Positions 38,972-50,863 of a stretch of DNA of 64,000 bases are shown here, piece by piece. Location of the stretch: contig JH720386.1 in NCBI GenBank assembly GCA_000231825.2, positions 124,001-188,000 of the forward strand, written 5' to 3'. Within the stretch, counting starts at the first letter, position 1. Every line of letters starts with the position of its first letter. The notes under the pieces were generated by a model. It worked only from the letters and a program-made list of their open reading frames with translations, did not search any database and had not been told where the DNA came from. Origin of the DNA: Tetrahymena elliotti 4EA. Lineage: Eukaryota; Ciliophora; Oligohymenophorea; Hymenostomatida; Tetrahymenidae. The translations under genes and the position numbers were made by a program.

Positions 38972-41617
38972 TCATAATTACATTTCTTTTTATTTAGTTT
39001 AAATTAATTATCTGAGCATTTTATATTTTAAGTTTTAAGCTTTTAGATAATGTGGATCTATTTGCAGGTCAAATTAGTTTTTTTATGGAGATTTTGAAGA
39101 TTTTTCATTAATATGGATGATATTCTAATTTTAGAAAAACTTTTTAGATTTTTAAAAAGACTTTTTGTTGTTTGCTAAGTGATTGCTAGAGGGTTTATAT
39201 GATTCAAATGAATTGTTTAATTGATCTTATATTTATTTAGGTATTAAGTTTGCACTTTACTTTGTGTTATAGTTGTTTATTATAATCAATTAGTTTATGT
39301 TATTTTATAAATTTCTTTGCTTTTTCTTTTTCTTTTTGATTTTTTTCTCCTACTTTTGTAGATTTTCCTTTGATGAGTCAGAAAACAAGTATTCAGAATG
39401 AAATGAATCAATTATTTATTTAAGATTAATTTGTTATTCTTACTATTCTTGGTGTTCTTAAGTGTCATTTGTTTGTCTATTTTCACTGTTCAAATGAAAA
39501 TCTCTAAAGGCTGTAGGTACTCTTGTTTTTATTTTGCTCGAGGATATTATTTTACAGTCTAAAGATGGTAAATTATCTATACTGTTGCCTTACAATAAAT
39601 TAAATTGATCACTTTTTTTTCTCTATTTTATATTTGTGTTAGATCTTTTGACAAATTTACTTGAGTTAGGTAGAACTACTTTAGTTTGCTCTATTTGCTA
39701 TTTGATATCTAATATTTTTGAAATTTCATTTAAATTATCTAAGCTAGAAGAATTTTATATTAGAAAGTCTTCTTAAAGATTATTATCTAGTTTATTTTTT
39801 AAATTATGAGCAGGAGACAATTTCTAATCTTTAATTAGTAATTTTCTTTCTTTTTCCTTAAGTTTTTACATTTCTTAATGGAATTAGTGATTGAACTACT
39901 CTTTCTTTAGCTGTCTTACTATACTCCCTCTATCAACAGACTTACTTCTTTTGAAGAGAAAGTGTGCTTAGTAGCTATCTTAAATAACTTAACTCATATT
40001 ATTTAGTTCATTTTTCTCTTTGTTCATTAATTCGTTTTCTCTAGCAATTTAATTAATTAAATCTGATAGCAATTTAGGCTACTTTAAATATCTTTCCTAA
40101 CCAAAATAAGCTCTCAAATTGTCTATTTGATTACTTTAGTGTTCAATTTTTTCCTAATTATCATAAACTCTTAAATTCTCTTTACATGCACCCTACTCAA
40201 TTTCTTATAAATCTTCTATGATTTCCAAATTAAGAGGAGTGTTTGACCCAGATTAAGGAGAATTAACATTCTTAGGTTAAAGTTTAGATTACCGATTCAC
40301 ATACTAACTTTTTACTTTTTATAAGACAGATAAAAGTGATTAATCCCTCATTTTCTCTGCAACTTATTTTGGAGATCTCTAATTTAAATATGCCTGAAAT
40401 ACTAATTTGCTTTATTCTAATTTGCTAATTTAATTTTCTTATAAGTTTAAGCTTTTAGGAAAGTCAAAGTACTTTAAAAGACCTTCTTTTTCTTTTTAAG
40501 AATCTATTTACAATTACTCTTCTTAAGTAGGTTTTGGCATTAATCCGTTCAGCATTTTATTTTAAAATTTAATATAATCACTTCCAATGACTTGTTAGGA
40601 ACAATTTTACTTGTTGTTTTTCTTTTCAACAATGGGTATTTGATAAGGTTGCTTTTTAGAGTGGTGAATAGGTAAATTTACTAAGTAACTACTAAATGAG
40701 TCCTCTTTGCTCTTAAACTAGCTTCTTTCAGAATCATCTTTAGATTTTTAATTATTTATGTTTTCTTAACTCAAAGAAGAGTTTTGTTGAAGTAAATCTT
40801 TAGATTTATTTAACAAAATAGATTTATTTGTTTCCTCTTCTTATGAATATCTATATCTCATATTATCACTAGATTATTCAATATTACAACCTTTTTTATT
40901 ATTTTTTTGTTATTATTTTAGCTACTCAGAAAAATTTATATCCAAGCCGAATCTATTTTACTAAGAGGTACCTCTTGCTAGAACGAAATTCTCTCTTTTA
41001 GCAAAAGAATTAGATAAAAAATATGTATTTGAAGCTGTTACAAAACTAAAGCCTTTCAAAGATTTTGGATAAATCTAACTATTTTCACCATTAGTTGAAT
41101 TATTTGTGCTACTACTTACCATTTAAAAATAATGCCTATTATTCATTCTACTTGTAGACTTGTAATCTTTTATTTCTAGCTAGTTTCTACCTAAATGATT
41201 GCTACTTAAATTTTAATTATTTTTTTTTATCAAGTACTTTGAAGAAAAAGGTCTCTATGCAAAGTCCTAATTAATCTAACTATTTTCGAAAGCATCTTAC
41301 TCTTCACCAATGCCTAACAAATTTAACTATTTTTTTAACTCTACATTTAACCTAGATTTTGTTATTGCTTATTATTTTGAAGATTCTTTACATTAAAGAA
41401 TTGGTAAAATTTGGTTATTATCCTAAACAATCTCTGAATCTTTTGGCTAAAGGCTTTATTAACTATACTCAGATACTTTTTAGTTCATGTAGTATTCAAT
41501 AAGGTCAGATTTTTCTCTCATAGATATGCTTCTTTTCTTCTTTAAATTACTATTTTTATGCTCTTTTTTCTTTTTTAAGTTTACCTCTTCATTACTGCCA
41601 CTTTCTTTTCTCTACAT
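38972..41617 (-). CDS. Hypothetical coiled-coil protein, 881 aa, single exon
   Basis: A single minus-strand frame of 882 codons in the ciliate code from ATG 41617 to TGA 38974-38972; I checked the frame line by line. A TGA directly precedes the ATG in frame, which supports this start unless an upstream exon joins at the GTAG just after it. The N-terminal half is Asn/Ser/Lys-rich and looks disordered. Residues about 465-555 are Glu/Gln/Leu-rich with heptads (LEIIEDLQEIEQ, LINQIARENELMNKEKNEL) and should form a coiled coil. A strongly basic run (EKKIKKKKKKQRN) near residue 760 could be a nuclear localisation signal or an RNA/microtubule contact. There is no membrane segment or known catalytic motif. 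Function unknown. Confidence 0.88.
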
Positions 41618-42693
41618 TCATGCAAAAATATGAAAATAAGGTTAATGACACACAAAATCTTTGAAATATGACTATAAATAAGTATTAATTGCTAATTAAT
41701 TATACTATTCGTTTACTTTCAGAATGAAATTTTAATAATATTCTGTACGATTTCTTAATTAATCATTGAATCTATCAATTAATTGATTTTGTGAATTATT
41801 TTTGAGTACCTAGCAATAAATAATATTTGAGTGATTCTTATTAATTTATTATAAATTAATAATTTTTCATAGATATTCAATGAATTATAATTGCTTACGG
41901 CTGAGACCAAATACAACAAAACAAAAATTAACAAATACCATTTAATTACAAATTTGATAATTTACTATTTGTTTCTTTAAAAGGGATATCAAAATAAAGC
42001 TAAATAAATAAAATTTATTCAGTTAGAATTTAAAAAAAATGAAATACTTTAAAAGTTAAAAAAAAGTATTTTGTATTATAGAATAAAAAAGTGATATTTA
42101 ATATCATATAACTAATAAGATATTGGGGTAAATTATGATTAAATAAGGAGAGTTGACCTTGTTCTTAGTGTAAAGAAAGCAATATCATCAGGTCCACAGA
42201 AATGAGAGAATTAATAAAAAATATTAAAAAAAAAATGATTTAAAATTGTTTATATTTTTTGTTCGTTTTAATTATTTAAATATAAAATTTTTTTATAAGT
42301 TTTCAAATATTTTATTTATTCTATTTTCATTGAATAGGTAAACAAACCCCTCAGTTTATTTTCCATTCAAGAAAGGAGAAAAGTTATTTCCTTATTGATT
42401 AGGGTTTAAATTCTATAATAAGCAACTAATTTCAAAAAATTTAAACAAATTTAAAATATCTATTAACAAGTTTTTTAGATGAACACAAATTTAAAAGATT
42501 GAAGAAGCAAAAAAATTGAAAGATAAAAAAAAATCTGATTAAGTAAGATAATCTAGTATTGATACACTCATATAAAATTAAAAATTGGTAAATAGTAGAT
42601 AAATATATAAAAATTAATTTATCAAAAACAAGATAATTTTTAATTAACTATTGTAGAGTATTATTACTTATATTTTAAATTCTTTCAAGCATT
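41618..42693. other. Intergenic, AT-rich
   Basis: About 1.1 kb of AT-rich DNA between two minus-strand genes. It should contain the promoter of the 881-aa gene. Nothing else recognised. Confidence 0.6.
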
Positions 42694-44671
42694 TCACAAT
42701 TTAACTTCAGCTAAATTTTAAGTAATTTATTTGAATTATTGAGCTGCTTCTACCAATTTTAATGATTATATTTTATTATAATATCCTGCAAAGTTAAATT
42801 CTGCTTATTAAAATTCTTTTTGTTGAGTTATTAAGTCATTAATAAATATAAAATATTTGTAGATTTTGTCTTTTGTTTGTTCGTTAAAACTATTTGAATT
42901 CTCTAGTTGCTTGTATTAAATTTAGTAGTCATAGGAAAGTGCTTTAATCAATAATTCTTCATAATTATTAGTTAACTAGTCGGAATTTAGTTCTTAAGTG
43001 AGCAAAGTTAGCAAGGCTTCTTTCCTTTATAATTACTCTGAATTTAAAGTGTTAAAAACATTCTTGACATCATTTTTAGAGGATTAATAAATTATCTCAA
43101 AGTCTTTTACATCACCTAACATATCGTTTTTGATGTTTTAGTAGTTTTAATCATTCTTAAAATCTTCAAAGTACTTTACATCAAACAAATTATTTCCTCT
43201 ATTTAAAGCATTTTCCATTTTAAATGTCATATTATATGCTTTTTTAGATAAGACAAATTGAACAATTTTATTACGATATTATCTATCAATTGTAGTAACG
43301 TGTTTTAAAATCTAGAATATCTATACATAAAGCTTTTTAAAATAATAAAAAATATTAATTTAAAGTTTAAAATAAAAATACTGTAAAATAAATTAGTAGC
43401 TCAAATGATTAAAAGTTACTTGCTTATAATGATAATACTTCAATGAGGCATCTTAAATGCAATTCCATATTTATTCTTTTTCTAATTGCTATTTTTCAAT
43501 TAGCCTCATAGCTTCTATTTCTGAGGCATGACTTGTTTCATTAGATTAATCTACATCTACAGTCTTTTTAAACTAATCCATAATTTTGAAGGTAGGTTTT
43601 AAGTTTTACTCCTCAATGTTAGAATCAGTGAGCATTAAATGTTTGAATTTTTTATACAGTTGAGCAGCTTCTTAGTTATTATCAGAAGCAAGTAAAACAC
43701 TTCCAGCTGGTAGTAAGACACTCACTCCTAATGTGTTAGTTTAAATAATAGGATGTTGATAAATTTCATCCCATTTTATACGCTTATGCCTATCGTAGCA
43801 TATCATACTTTTAAGTAAGTCTTTCATTGAGTCAGAGATATTTACTCCTGGAACTTCATATTTAATTTCTTTAATCTTTTACTTAAATGTTTCCTTTAAA
43901 TTCCCAACATCAGATCTGTATGGATACTCTCCATATATCAACTTATAAAGCACTACTCCAAGACTAATTTTATATTTCATAAACCAATTAAATTTGTTGA
44001 TAATCTTTTTATTTTACCTATAAATATCAACCTCAATACCATAAGGCTTACCTTCTAGAACCTCTGGAGCCATTGTGGTATAACTACCGCACACGGTACT
44101 TGTAACACTATTAATAGATTTAGCGAATCCTAGATCAGCTAATTTCAAAGTGTTATTATTTACTAGTATGTTCTCAGGTTTTAAGCTTATTTTAAGATTA
44201 GAAAAATGTAAACATTTATTTTTGTAAATAATTAATTTACTCTCTGTGGGCTACCTAATACTTGTGAAGCTCTTTAAACCCATTTAGCAGCTATTTAATG
44301 TAAGAAGTCACTCTCTACTCAGATAATTTTTTTTATTAAGATTTGGATAATATTTTACATAAGTCTCCTTGATTGCAATACTCTGTAACGACATAGCAGG
44401 AGTCAGCCGTATTAAAGTTATCGATATATTTAACGATGTTTTCGCTAGAGAGAGTACTAAGTAAAGATAATTCTTAATTGTAGAGTTCTTAAAGTTTTTC
44501 ATTATTTTCAAGAGCCTTTCTCAAAATTTACTTAACAGCTACTACTTCTTGTGTATCTTTCTTATAAGCCTTATAAACACGCCCAAAAGATCCTTCACCT
44601 ATACAATTATCAAGAATGTAAATATTATGTAATTATTTTCCTGATGGAAATATAGGGATATTAATAAACAT
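42694..44671 (-). CDS. Ser/Thr protein kinase with C-terminal helical region (ULK/ATG1-like), 593 aa
   Basis: Minus-strand exons 44671-44241, 44185-44018, 43963-43420 and 43332-42694 join in phase to 594 codons. The kinase domain is complete: glycine loop GEGSFGRV (from residue 25), VAVK lysine (47), HRDLKPEN (catalytic Asp 144) split by the first intron, DLG instead of DFG (161-163), MAPE (182-185), and DIYSLGVVLY split by the second intron. The DLGF and MAPEVL signature and overall order resemble the ULK/ATG1-like group, a tentative placement. The ~300-residue C-terminal part is helical and Gln/Asn/Lys-rich and matches the C-terminal part of the neighbouring kinase. The third intron (43333-43419, 87 bp) is a multiple of three with no TGA, so unspliced RNA would also be open (622 residues); the same position is an intron in the paralogue, so splicing is preferred. 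It presumably phosphorylates Ser/Thr; targets unknown. Confidence 0.9.
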
Positions 44672-46065
44672 CTTATTTTGTTTCTGTAATTTAATTTTTT
44701 TATTTTTTTTATTTTTTTAATATTTTGGTTCTAATTTGCTTCTATTTTTTAACATCTATATCAGCAAAAGCTTATCTATCAATATATCACTTCACCATAA
44801 CAAAATTTTATAAAGAATCTACCTTTTAAACGTATCTTTGTTATTCTCTTTTTTTATTTAATTTAATAGCATTTAACTACAAATATGTCAGTTAACTATG
44901 AATAAAATATAAAATACTTTCTTAGCATTATGATAAGTAAATTACAAATGAAACTTTTCCTCTATGTAAAGGATCTCTATTTTGAATTATTTTAATCAAA
45001 GAATTTATTTAAATTATAAAAAAGCGGAAAAAAACTGTTAAAATGTGATCACTGCATTTAACTATTATTTAATCATATACACAATAAAATTTAGATAGAG
45101 ATCAATTTTCAATTTTTGTTTGGTATCTATAATATTTCTTAATTATAATTTACCCATTTGAAAATTTAAAGGAAATTTAGTGTATCAAAAAACAAAAATT
45201 TGGTTAATTTGAGATATTAAAAATCCCAAGAATTTTAATGGATCTGATATCAAAAGTCTACAAATTTTAATATAAAAAGCAAAAGACAAATTTATTTAAA
45301 ACTCCATACTCACCTAATATAAGGGTCTATAATAAATAGGCTATCTTTATATGAACTACTCCAACTCAGTATATCATCCATTTACTTGTTTTTATTTCAT
45401 TTTTTTCTTAAAAAGTTTTCAAAAAAAATAATAGTTTGGATCAAATGGAGTTATTTAAATAAAAAGTTATGGACTTTTAAATTATTCAACTTTTTGTTTT
45501 TATTATAAATATTGTAACCTAATATAGCTATTTTCGTTGCAATATATTTAAAGGAATTATTTTAAAAAACATTATTTGGATAGATTTGATTGAAAATTAA
45601 TAAATTTTTTAAGGTTCTTGAGTAGCTTTTTGTTAATTGATTGATTTAAATTAATTTGTCTTCAATTTATTAATGAGTTGATTTAAAGAAATCAAAGAAA
45701 AATCTTAGAAAAAATCAAATAGCAAACATGCAAAAACAAATAATTAGAGTTTTTATAATCTATGAAATCAATAAGATTTGGCTTTTCAAGTCCAAAAGAA
45801 GAATACGAAATTTATTTTTAAGCACATAAATACATTTTTTAAATTTAAAATGAAGATAATTTGTATTAGTTTAATTTAAATATATATAGTTTTTCGAGGT
45901 TTCATTTTTACTCTATCCTCAAAAAGGTCAGCCACAAAGTTATGAGCAAAATACACCTATTATTTTCCATTTACTTTTGTTGGCATTCTCATTATTTGAT
46001 TCTTATTCCTAGGAGTGAGGAGTGAGATATTACAAAAAATAGTTTTGTTCAGTTTATTATATGAA
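44672..46065. other. Intergenic between tandem kinase genes, AT-rich
   Basis: AT-rich spacer containing the promoter region of the kinase ending at 42694. The stretch 45928-46020 may be a last exon of the upstream kinase (see that entry). Otherwise nothing recognised. Confidence 0.55.
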
Positions 46066-48601
46066 TCAAATAAATAGAGAAGCAAGTTTTTCATCAATTA
46101 CATTATCGTAGTTGCGAGGAATAGTATTTTAGATTTCAATGTTATGTTATTCAAAATCAAAGTCAAACTTTTCTAAGTAGCTATCGATATTAACAATTTC
46201 AAGTACTTGGACCTCGTGGATAAAGATTGTTAGTTAATCTGCAGGTGAAAATTTACTTCTTTCTGAAGATAGATTCATTTAATAGTTAATAAGGGTTTAT
46301 CTTAGTAAGTCATTATATTAATTAGTTAAATCCATACTATCAACTTCTCTTTTAAGTTCTGGATTAGGATTATTCATTTTTGAAAGGATTTACTATACTT
46401 CGTTTCTAAGTTATTAGTAGTATAGGGAAATAATCATCTATTCGTCCTTAACCAAGTTATAACAGCTCTAGTATAGTTAAGATCCTAAGAACTGTTAGAA
46501 ATATTACAACTTAAAAATGTTATCCTTTTTCTCAAGGGATAAAAATAATCTATTATTCATATCGTATAGCTTCTTCTAAATCAAGAAAATAGGAACAAAG
46601 GTATTTATTTAAGTATTTGGAAGAGAGTGAGCCTGAGTTACAGCCTTGATTAGTTACCCATAAAGCTATTTAAATTAAATAAATAAATTAATTTTCAATC
46701 GTTTTATGAATTCTAAAATGATTTTTGAATATTCATTTTTCTATTTTGAATAACTCAAATCAAACAAAATATTTGACAAAAAACTTCTCTTTGCAAATAG
46801 TTTATTTGACTATTTTATTAATGCTTTTCTGCTTAGATTTTTTTTGCTAGAAGGATGGACGTTGGAGTTTTTCAATCAAAATTGAAAGTTTTGAAATGAT
46901 TTTCAAAATCATTCATTTAATTGAAAAAAAATTTAAAATGTTAATCAGTAAAAATAAAAATTACATTTCTGTAGTGCAAATATCTTTCAGCAACCTTATT
47001 GATTTATTCTTTAATGAATTAGTTTTATCTTGCATCATTTTTAATTTATTATAGTTACTCATTACTAATATTGTTTGGTCTGTTTTAATTTTGTTGCATG
47101 TTTGGGTATAGTTAGTTAGCTGGGGGATTGAAATTATTTCCTTAATTATATTACATTTGATTTTAAAATCCATTATTATAATTTTAGTTATTCATGTTGT
47201 TATTGTTGTTGTTATATTAATTAGGCACATTTTAATTTTGTTAGTTATTGATAGGACTTTAGGGCTCGTTGTATATTTAATCAAATTTTTTTTGTTCAAA
47301 ATCATTTTAGCCTTTTTCGTAAAATGCGCGATTTTGACCTATTTGGATTCTTGAACTTTGTAAGTGAGCTAGTGAGATATTATTAGAGTTTGCTCTTCTA
47401 TTATCTTCATTGAAAATAGGGTGTTTATAAACTTCGTGCCATTTTATTCTCTTTTCTCTTTAATAGCAAATCATTCTCTTCAACAAATCTTTCATGTTTT
47501 CAGAGATTCTTATTGAGTTTGGTTATAAATTGAGAGGAAGAGTCTTGATATTTTTAAGTAAATCATTATCGTTCCTTCCCATGTAAGGGAAAACTCCAAA
47601 AAGCATCTAATAGAAAATGACACCCAAGCTATTGATAAAAAAATAAATTATTAAAAATAATGAATGAATGATGAATGTATGAATAATTAGAAATGATAGA
47701 TGATTATAAAATATTTAAGATAAATCTCTTTTTAATTTTGATCGCTATTCAACAAATATTGCATTATCTTTTTAAATGAATTTTAATTGAGAATTATGTG
47801 TTAAATATTCTAAAAAATATGCTTTGTTTTTTATCTTACTTTTAATTAATTGAATACTATTAATTTTATTCATAATATGTTAATAATTCATTTGATTATT
47901 TCCTATCCTTCTTTCATACTTATGAAATCAAAATAAATATTTTATTTATTATTTACCTATAGGCATCGACTTCTAGACCATACTTTTTGTTTTCTAAAAC
48001 TTCTGGGGCCATTGTTAAAGATGTACCTAAAACAGTCATACCTAATTAATTATCCTTTATGATTTTACCAAATCCTAAGTCAGCAATTTTTAAGATGTTC
48101 TTATTGTGAATCAAGATATTTGCAGCTTTTAAACTTTATAAAATAATGAATATATTAAAAAAAGTCATTTTAAAATGAAAAATTTTATTACTCACGATGA
48201 ACAGCTGGAACTTCATGCAACCCTTTGATACCGTTGAGCAATTGTTTGAATAATTCAATAGCTTCAGCCTCAGGAATAGTTTTTCTTTTCTTTAAATATT
48301 GTTCTAAATCTCCGCTGTCGCAAAACTCTAAAACTAAGAAAGCAGAGTCTAAACACTCAAAGTAATCAACGAAGCCAACAACATTTTCGTTTTTAACAAA
48401 TTTAAGAATCTTTACTTCAGAATTAAACAATTCTCTTACCTTATGAGTTTCCCTAAACTTTTAGTTAGGGACTTATTTAATTGCTACATATTCCTTTTGG
48501 CTAAGGCTAATTCCTTTGTAAACCCTACCAAAACATCCTTCACCAATCTTTTCGATAATAGAATATTTTTCGTTTAAAATCTAATCAGGTCTTAATTCCA
48601 T
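46066..48601 (-). CDS. Ser/Thr protein kinase, tandem paralogue (ULK/ATG1-like), 616 aa
   Basis: Minus-strand exons 48601-48192, 48133-47957, 47628-46965 and 46665-46066 join in phase to 617 codons. Kinase features: glycine loop GEGCFGRV (residues 20-27), VAIK lysine (42), HRDLKAANIL (catalytic Asp 137) split by intron 1, DLGFGK (from 155), MAPEVL, DAYSLGVIFYQ split by intron 2. After the kinase domain comes an Asn/Gln-rich linker, then a helical region (LYGQLIKAVTQ...) that aligns with the other kinase right after a phase-0 intron at the same place (299 bp here, 87 bp there). This homology decided the long intron 46666-46964; a shorter alternative would leave extra residues. The end is uncertain: TGA 46068-46066, or a donor at GTAATTG near 46107 joined to a small exon ending at TGA 45930-45928. 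The same strand and intron positions show tandem duplication. Confidence 0.88.
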
Positions 48602-50863
48602 TTTATAAGAAACTTAAAGTATTTTGCTTATTATTCAAATTTGTTTTTAAGTAAGAGGAAAATAAATGAAAGCTTGAAAAAGTTTTGTCTTTTGCTGAGT
48701 CTTGATTTTATTTTTCTGTCTTTATCGTCTTTTTCTTTCCAAAAATTAATATTTTGTTATTAATTAAATTTTTATGATATTTATTAACTCTCTTATTTAG
48801 TTTTTCATTCTAATTTTTATCAGATTGTTTGTTTGTTAGTCAATAATAAGAATCTTTATTATCACTACTCATCATCCATTCTATTATATTTATTGTAAAT
48901 TTTGTTGTCCATCTCATCTTTCTGTTCCAATATTAATAGTTTTTCTAAAAATTAACATATGAAAAGCTTATTTATTTATCTATTTATTTTCTTAACAAAT
49001 TAATTTTTCTCATTTTTCTTCATTCATTCATTCATTCACTCACTCACTCAATTCAATCTTATCATCAAACTATTATTGAAATCTATCTCTTTTATTAAAA
49101 AAAATAAAGAAACCTGACTTAACTATTCATATTCCAAAGTCACTAATGTCCTTTCATGATCATTTGTTCTATTTCAAAAAAGAAATAAATTGCTGATAAT
49201 ATAAATCAATAACAAAATATTTTTTATCATTGATATTGAATCCTTTTTCTATTTTTTATTTCTCCTTTAAGTTTTTATTATTTAGTTAGTAATCTATGGT
49301 GCAAAAAAGTAATTTGATAAATAAATACAGTATACTGATAAAAGTATTCAAATAGATTAATTGAGCAATCATGAAAAAGTCTTCAATTAAACATTTTTAT
49401 AAATACCATTAACTTAACATTTTTCTACTTTTCTTTCATCTTCTTTTTATTCCCTAAATTTTTCATCACAATTTTGGATTACTTGATTTAATTTGAACAT
49501 ACGTATAATTTTAAATTCTTGATAAGAATTTTTCAGAAGATTAAATTACTTGTTAATGTTAATGCATTGAGCTTCTATTATTTTAAAAACTAATTAATTG
49601 TTAAAGTCTTAATTGCCTCATAATAAAGAGTAAATAAGTAATAAACCTAATAGATTCGAAAATCTACATGAAATAGACTCTTATCTCAAGCACAAACTAT
49701 AGATAAAATATCTAAAAACTTCTATTTAAAGTTCTGATCCATTAAATAGATTAGATCTTAAGCAAATATAGTCAATTTACAAATTAAATAACCTCCTCAA
49801 AACTAAAATTTCAACAAGGTGATTGAAAGAAAGTAAAATAATCTAAATTATTTGATAATATAAATATTGATTAATTCATTTTCATAAAATTTGATAATAA
49901 TAAATTGCCCTAATATTAATAAGAAAACTTTTATGTTAAAATTTGATATTTTTATTAATTGAAGGATTTGTTACTTATCTAAATAAAATTTATTCTCATA
50001 ATCGTAGAAATATTGTATACCAAAAATTTGTATTCTTAGAAAATAAACTAATTTTTTTTGAAATCTACTCCCTTAAACATACTTAAGAAAAATTAAAATT
50101 GAGTTTTTATTATTAAATTATAAAATAATTGATTTCTTTTAAAGAAGCAGGTTACAGTAAGTTATTAGATTCAATCAAGTTTTTTTTAAAGTGTAATTTA
50201 ATTTGGAATAAAAAACTTTAATAGTTAAAATATTTTGAATAAACAAACATATTGATTTGATTTTAAATTATATTATTAATCTTAAACTTTTAGACATTTC
50301 ATAATTTCATCAAATAAAGTTGTAGAAAAATTTCCAAAACCTTTTTCATATTAAAATAAATATTTTTCTTCATTCTTTTATTTATTTTTTTGGGTGTTCA
50401 TATTAAAATAGGAAATAATCAACTGATTTTCAAAAATAGTTTTCATATTTTATGAAATATTAAATGCATTAAAATATTTATAATTTGCAGTAACCTCTAA
50501 TCTTAAATGGTTTCATAAAAAAAATATTGAGTCTAAAATATATTTTAAAACTATTAAACAAATTTTAAGATAATCCTTTATTTCAGAAAATTATTTTTTT
50601 CAAAAAAACAAAAAATATAATTGTTTTTTGATTGGTAAAACATTTATTGTTAGAAGAATTCTTTTAGTTATGGTAATAAAATAAGATTTATAATTGGCTT
50701 TAATAGAGGAGTTTACTAATAAATTGATTTATAATTAAATGAATATGTTATTGAAATGCAGAAAATATGCAAATAAATTCAATATAATAAATATTGTTTG
50801 TAAATATTTATTAAAAAATTCATTAAAATTAAGTAAAGGATATAAGCAAATAGCAAAAAAAAA
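48602..50863. other. Intergenic between divergent genes, AT-rich
   Basis: About 2.3 kb of AT-rich DNA between the minus-strand kinase and the plus-strand deacetylase; it must contain both promoters. No motif recognised apart from simple repeats. Confidence 0.55.
49021..49050. repeat. Tetranucleotide repeats (CATT then CACT)
   Basis: Four CATT units followed directly by CACT/CACTCA units; simple-sequence DNA in the intergenic region. Confidence 0.85.

Noticed and set aside
46666..46964. Possible extra exon inside the third intron of the second kinase, open in two frames
   Set aside because: The paralogous kinase splices from the same residue directly to the LYxQ segment, so the whole 299-bp stretch is best read as an intron.
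46961..47354. Standard-code ORFs on both strands around 47160
   Set aside because: They lie in the Asn/Gln-rich linker exon of the second kinase and are off-frame or partial readings of it.
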